A stretch of 26,731 bases of DNA from Planctomycetota bacterium (lineage in GTDB: Bacteria > Planctomycetota > GCA-002687715), in NCBI GenBank assembly GCA_013213915.1, contig JABSRK010000013.1:1-26731 (forward strand), read 5' to 3'. Positions 23,691 to 26,731 of this stretch are shown in pieces (positions within the stretch are counted from its first letter, which is position 1; every line of letters starts with the position of its first letter). The translations under genes were made by a program, and so were the position numbers. Under the pieces are notes generated by a model, which searched no databases, was not told where the DNA came from, and saw only the letters and a program-made list of their open reading frames with translations.

Positions 23691-24419
23691 TCAGCCCCTG
23701 GGATTCTTGAACTCAAGCTTGTTGATTCCGTGCTTCTTCAGGAGCCGCGAGAGCTGCCCTCGGTCCATGTCGAGGGACCGGGCGGCGGCGGCGATGTTGC
23801 CACGAGACTCCCTGAGACGGGCGCGGACGAGTCGGCGCTCGAAGAGGCGCTTGGACTCCCGCAGCGAGAGACCGGACGGGATGGCGTCTTCGACCCCCAC
23901 GGCGCTGACGCTCGCCATGTCCCGAACGTGGGCAGCGTTGTCGAGGGCAAGGCCGATCTGGCGCCCAAGAAGCCCGAGCAGGTCGAGATATGCGTTGCCG
24001 ATCCGCTCCTCGAGCGCATGCACCCCAACGTACAACGCTCCGATACGACGGTTGCCGGCGCCGAGCGGAACCGCGACATGACGATCGACGCCCTGTCCGT
24101 CCACAACGGGCGACCCTGATTCGATCGACTTGTCGATCACGGTCTTCACGTGAGGGCGCTGGACTGTCTGGACGTCGAAGGCGCCAATCGGATGCACCGC
24201 GTCCTCTCCCTCGTGTCGCACGATGAGCGCGCCAACACACGCTCCGAGGGTCCCCCTGAGAACCTCGGGGACCTGCAGCAGCAGCCGCTCCGGGTCCATG
24301 AGGTTGTGCAACCTCAACGTATTCTCGAGGGCACTCCGGTACGGATGGACCCCCCCCTCCTGGGCCTCTCTACCCCGTTCGAACGGCTCGGGAGCCTGCG
24401 ATCCCTGTCCCTGCTCCAT
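23691..24419 (-). CDS. GAF-domain transcriptional regulator with Fis-type helix-turn-helix
   Basis: 242 aa from ATG 24419, with AAGGGG upstream. Residues about 30-165 form a GAF sensor domain (LMDPERLLLQVPEVLRGTL, RHVAVPLGAGNRRIGALYVG, ILLGRQIGLALDNA-like helix). The C-terminus (about 190-235) is a Fis/HTH_8 DNA-binding unit: RESKRLFERRLVRARLRES, GNIAAAARSLDMDRGQLSRL, LKKHGI. This is the last part of NtrC-type activators, but the sigma-54 AAA+ domain is entirely absent. So it likely binds DNA without driving sigma-54 open-complex formation, or works with a separate ATPase. The ligand is unknown. It is separated from both neighbours by gaps and appears monocistronic; targets are not evident. 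Confidence 0.85.
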   Translation of the reverse strand: MEQGQGSQAPEPFERGREAQEGGVHPYRSALENTLRLHNLMDPERLLLQVPEVLRGTLGACVGALIVRHEGEDAVHPIGAFDVQTVQRPHVKTVIDKSIESGSPVVDGQGVDRHVAVPLGAGNRRIGALYVGVHALEERIGNAYLDLLGLLGRQIGLALDNAAHVRDMASVSAVGVEDAIPSGLSLRESKRLFERRLVRARLRESRGNIAAAARSLDMDRGQLSRLLKKHGINKLEFKNPRG

Positions 24420-24646
24420 ATCAGCCCCTTCTCTTCACGGACCGCGCCGCCGACCCGCTCGGTTCTTTGCGACAGCGTCGATCCTGGCCGACCCACAAAG
24501 GTCCACCGGGGCTGTGGACCGACGTAGGATCTCCCCTGACAAGACCTTACCAGAGGCGATACCGCAACTAGAGGGCCTTTTGGGTTCGCGGGACGCAGCG
24601 CCGGAACGTGTGGCGGACACACGATATAGTGCCGCCCCCTTGGGGC

Positions 24647-24677
24647 AAAAAAAGAGCCCCGGTGGCGACGGGGCTCT
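24647..24677 (-). terminator. Intrinsic terminator of the thioredoxin-fold gene
   Basis: On the minus strand AGAGCCCCG, 7-nt loop, CGGGGCTCT (24653-24677), then T7 (24653-24647): a perfect 9-bp stem with U-tract, 23 nt after the stop at 24701. It insulates this gene from the GAF-Fis gene downstream. Confidence 0.9.
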
Positions 24678-24700
24678 GCAGGACCGGGCGGTGAGCCCGA

Positions 24701-25405
24701 TCAGTCGTCGGCGACGACCTTCTCGTCAGCCTGCTTGATGAACGCCGCCTCCGCATCGAGAAGCTTCTTGTAGTCCGCCTTGAGCGCGACGATCTTGGCC
24801 TCGAGCTTCTGACGCTGGCGCTCCGCGCTCTTACCCTTGCGGCTCGCCATCTCGTTGAGGTCGAACTTCGCGTCCTCGAGCTTCCAGTACGCTTCGTCGA
24901 TCTTCTTCAGGAACTGGCCTTCCTTCCTCAGGAGCGAAGCCAGGCTGATCTTGCTGCGAGCCTTGAGCACGGACGACATCGTCTTGTACAGGCGCGCGCC
25001 GCTGGTCTTCCAACCGGTCAGACGCTTGAGTTCCTTACCCTCCGCGTCGAGCACGAAGATCGCGGGCCCCTTGCCCGAGGTGTACTGCTTGCGGACGCTT
25101 TCGGACGGGATGTCGTCAAGCGAGATGCGGATGCAATTGAAGAAGCGCGACGAAAGGCCCACGCGCTCGTCACCGAACACGCTGTCCTCGAAGGTCAGCG
25201 CCTTCTCCTCCTCGACCTCCGTGTACAGGAACACGATGGTCGGCAATCCCGAGACGAATCTCGAAGGACGATGGTCTTCGTCCACCAGGTGGCTGAGCGG
25301 GAGCGTTCCCGCGCCATATCCGGCCTCTCCCGCCGTGGGGAGATCAGCGTCGGCCCACTCGACCGTGACGCGTTCCGTCCGAGTGGGGCTCGGAGTGGTC
25401 GCCAC
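24701..25405 (-). CDS. Thioredoxin-fold / coiled-coil protein, with its N-terminus cut off from the signal peptide
   Basis: The furthest in-frame start is GTG 25405, with no ribosome site, giving 234 aa. From about residue 45 it is protein-like: FVSGLPTIVFLYTEVEEEKAL, SRFFNCIRISLDD, GPAIFVLDAEGKELKRL, the pattern of a thioredoxin fold without CxxC. It then has a long charged coiled coil (about 140-225). The same frame upstream holds a signal peptide (25585-25511) ended by TGA 25508-25510. Between about 25510 and 25405 the shifted frame has better coding composition (about 70% versus 50% G or C at third positions). So the true gene probably spans 25585-24701 with two compensating frameshifts, real or from sequencing. 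Selenocysteine readthrough is a weaker alternative. Function unknown; a terminator follows. Confidence 0.7.
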   Translation of the reverse strand: MATTPSPTRTERVTVEWADADLPTAGEAGYGAGTLPLSHLVDEDHRPSRFVSGLPTIVFLYTEVEEEKALTFEDSVFGDERVGLSSRFFNCIRISLDDIPSESVRKQYTSGKGPAIFVLDAEGKELKRLTGWKTSGARLYKTMSSVLKARSKISLASLLRKEGQFLKKIDEAYWKLEDAKFDLNEMASRKGKSAERQRQKLEAKIVALKADYKKLLDAEAAFIKQADEKVVADD

Positions 25406-25507
25406 ACTACCCGGGAGCGAGGTCCGACCGCGGGTTCGGCGGGGCGCTGAACGAGCGCGAGCCGAAGGGCGGGAAGCAGCGCGTCCAGCGCTGCGGCCTC
25501 CTCTACT

Positions 25508-25585
25508 TCAGCACTGGCCGAGAGCTTCGGGCGCCATCGACGCCACGATCACGAGGGCGCTGGCGACGGTCAGGAGCTTTCGCAT
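25508..25585 (-). pseudogene. Detached signal peptide of the thioredoxin-fold gene, ended by an in-frame TGA
   Basis: The ATG at 25585 with AAGG 7 nt upstream encodes MRKLLTVASALVIVASMAPE followed by ALGQC and TGA: a textbook Sec signal peptide with nothing after it. The frame is the same as the CDS 24701-25405. One base shifted, translation continues after LGQ as AEVEEAAALDALLPALRLAL, which looks like a mature N-terminus. The simplest reading is one gene broken near 25510. The peptide is not a lipoprotein signal because Gln, not Gly, Ala or Ser, precedes Cys. Confidence 0.6.
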
Positions 25586-25668
25586 GGCAGGCCTTCTTCC
25601 TTGGTCAGCGAGGGCGGGTCGCCATCGCAACGGATCGACGTAAAGAGCCAGAACCGCTGCCAACATCC

Positions 25669-25674
25669 TACAAT
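25669..25674 (+). promoter_or_regulatory. Possible -10 box upstream of the DinB-like gene
   Basis: TACAAT lies about 40 nt before the GTG start at 25716. No convincing -35 is present at 16-18 bp. It sits in the 130-bp divergent gap with the thioredoxin-fold gene. Confidence 0.3.
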
Positions 25675-25715
25675 TCGCAGGTCCCCGACGACAGCTATTA
25701 GGAGGAGCAGACACC

Positions 25716-26192
25716 GTGACGCTCGCCAGGAAACTCGTGCCCGTCGTCCGCCAGCGGGCGGCCGCCGTTGAACAAGCCGTCGCCGATGTGAACGACGCGA
25801 CCCTCTGGAGCCGTCCCGCGCCAGGGGCCAACCCCATGGGAAACCTCGTCTTACACCTCGCAGGCAACCTGATGAAGTACATCGCTCGCGGGGTCGGGGG
25901 ACGCGCCTACGATCGCGACCGCCCCCTCGAATTCCAGGCAACTGGCCTGCCGCGAGCCGAGATCTTGGGGCGGTTCCGAGAAGCCGTGGACACCGTCATC
26001 CAAGTGCTCGATTCGGTGGACGCGCCGGCTCTCGCTGAGCCCTACGAAGGCCCTGAATTTTTCGGGGACGACAAGGAACTGGTCATGCTCCACTCGATCG
26101 AGCACCTGGGCTATCACACCGGCCAGCTCGTCCTCCTCGCCAGGTTGGGATCACTGGCTGGAGGCGCTTCGGAGGTCCGGCAGACGAGTTAG
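25716..26192 (+). CDS. DinB-like / DUF1572 family protein (158 aa)
   Basis: Start GTG 25716 is fixed by GGAGGAG (25701-25707) at 8-nt spacing. The 158-aa all-helical protein has GNLVLHLAGNLMKYI (His47 on the second helix) and MLHSIEHLGYHTGQLVLL with His126, His130 and His134. DinB/YfiT four-helix-bundle proteins bind a divalent metal with three histidines, expected here to be His47, His130 and His134. Members include thiol-dependent transferases and many proteins of unknown role. It has no signal peptide and is probably cytoplasmic. It stands alone, convergent with the ROK kinase gene. Confidence 0.88.
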   Translation: MTLARKLVPVVRQRAAAVEQAVADVNDATLWSRPAPGANPMGNLVLHLAGNLMKYIARGVGGRAYDRDRPLEFQATGLPRAEILGRFREAVDTVIQVLDSVDAPALAEPYEGPEFFGDDKELVMLHSIEHLGYHTGQLVLLARLGSLAGGASEVRQTS

Positions 26193-26221
26193 GAACTCGT
26201 GCGGGCGACGCTCCTTCAAGT

Positions 26222-26242
26222 CCGCCGGTCCCGTGACGGCGG
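26222..26242. other. Hairpin between convergent genes
   Basis: CCGCCG (26222-26227), 9-nt loop, CGGCGG (26237-26242) in the 127-bp gap between the DinB-like gene and the ROK gene. There is no U-tract on either strand, so termination is uncertain. Otherwise I see nothing in this gap. Confidence 0.3.
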
Positions 26243-26319
26243 CGAGGCTTCAGGACGCGAACCCGTCCCGACACTCGATCCGCCGACAAGGCAGGGAGCG
26301 GACGGTCCCGGACATGGGG

Positions 26320-26731
26320 TCACAGGCCTTCTTCGAACCCCAGCAGCGCGGCTCCAATCAACCCGGCCTTGTTTCCGAGACGCGCACGCACCCAACGCAC
26401 ACCCTTGGACGCGTACGGCAGACACTGTTCCTTGAACGACTCACGCGCCGGCGCAATCAGGAGTCGGCCGGCCGCCGACAACCCACCACCGACAACCACG
26501 AGGTCAGGTGCGACGACATTCGCGAGCGCCGAGATTCCGAGCCCGAGGTTGCGTCCGATCTTGTTGAGTGCGCTTGCCGCCCGACGGTGGCCCTGCTTCG
26601 CCTTGGCGACGATGTCTCGCGCGGAATCGCGCTCACGGCCGCCGATCTCCCTATAGATGCGAACGAGCGCCGTCGCCGAGGTGTACAGTTCCAGGCACCC
26701 GCGCCCCCCGTGGGCGCAAGGCAGTCCGTCG
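26320..26731 (-). CDS. ROK family sugar kinase (glucokinase-like), C-terminal part, runs off the right edge
   Basis: A minus-strand frame is open from the right edge to TGA at 26320-26322 (137 codons, start outside the window). It begins with CAHGGRGCLELY, the ROK zinc-site segment (family form CxCGxxGCxE). Here the middle Cys is replaced by His, a possible alternative ligand. It continues with helices (DIVAKAKQGHRRAASALNKI), the glycine-rich PDLVVVGGGLSAAGRLL near the ATP site, and ends GNKAGLIGAALLGFEEGL as typical for ROK glucokinases. It should phosphorylate glucose or a related sugar with ATP in the cytoplasm. Because the N-terminal ATP and sugar-binding motifs are missing, substrate and repressor/kinase distinction cannot be fixed, but the metal site favours a kinase. 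Confidence 0.88.
   Translation of the reverse strand, partial: DGLPCAHGGRGCLELYTSATALVRIYREIGGRERDSARDIVAKAKQGHRRAASALNKIGRNLGLGISALANVVAPDLVVVGGGLSAAGRLLIAPARESFKEQCLPYASKGVRWVRARLGNKAGLIGAALLGFEEGL

Noticed and set aside
25462..25507. SECIS-like stem after TGA as proof of a selenoprotein
   Set aside because: GC-rich hairpins are common here, the Cys-Sec position would lie at a signal-peptide cleavage site, and the shifted frame explains the region better.

Overview
The window is about 65% GC, densely coding, and looks like chromosome of a Planctomycetota-type bacterium, probably an uncultivated lineage. This is inference from gene content: a DPP-IV-like S9 peptidase with the N-terminus common in planctomycetes, secreted HEAT/thioredoxin-fold proteins, a VIT-vWA protein, a CHAT-TPR protein, several sigma/anti-sigma sets and many short-signal-peptide hypothetical proteins. 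I found no insertion sequence, phage gene, CRISPR array or rRNA.

Left part (1-5.4 kb): the 5' end of an S9 peptidase gene (-), a palindromic intergenic element, tRNA-Met(CAT) (-), an orphan plus-strand terminator, and a small secreted protein (+). These are followed by three minus-strand genes: a five-heme cytochrome c overlapping class I fructose-bisphosphate aldolase fbaB by ATGA, and a secreted thioredoxin-fold/HEAT protein with an Arg-Gly tail.

Middle (5.4-17.8 kb): two regulatory gene sets face each other. On the plus strand, a large apparently exported TPR-CHAT (caspase-like) protein is followed after 2 bp by a divergent ECF-like sigma factor and then a one-TM anti-sigma-like protein, closed by a GNRA-loop terminator. 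On the minus strand, an ECF sigma factor and a zinc-finger transmembrane anti-sigma factor are followed by a predicted 38-aa ORF, a secreted VIT-vWA protein and a secreted TPR protein. The CHAT-sigma-anti-sigma set is the best candidate for an undescribed signalling system.

Right part (17.8-26.7 kb): three overlapping minus-strand genes (wbpB, wbpD, wbpE) would convert UDP-GlcNAc-uronate to UDP-2,3-diacetamido-2,3-dideoxy-glucuronate. They are divergent, with a gap of only about 35 bp, from cydAB (cytochrome bd oxidase, short Q-loop type). Then come a secreted HEAT/LTxxQ-like protein, a stand-alone GAF-Fis regulator, a thioredoxin-fold/coiled-coil gene whose signal peptide is cut off by an in-frame TGA (frameshift pair, assembly error or, less likely, selenocysteine), a DinB/DUF1572-like protein, and the C-terminal part of a ROK sugar kinase running off the window.
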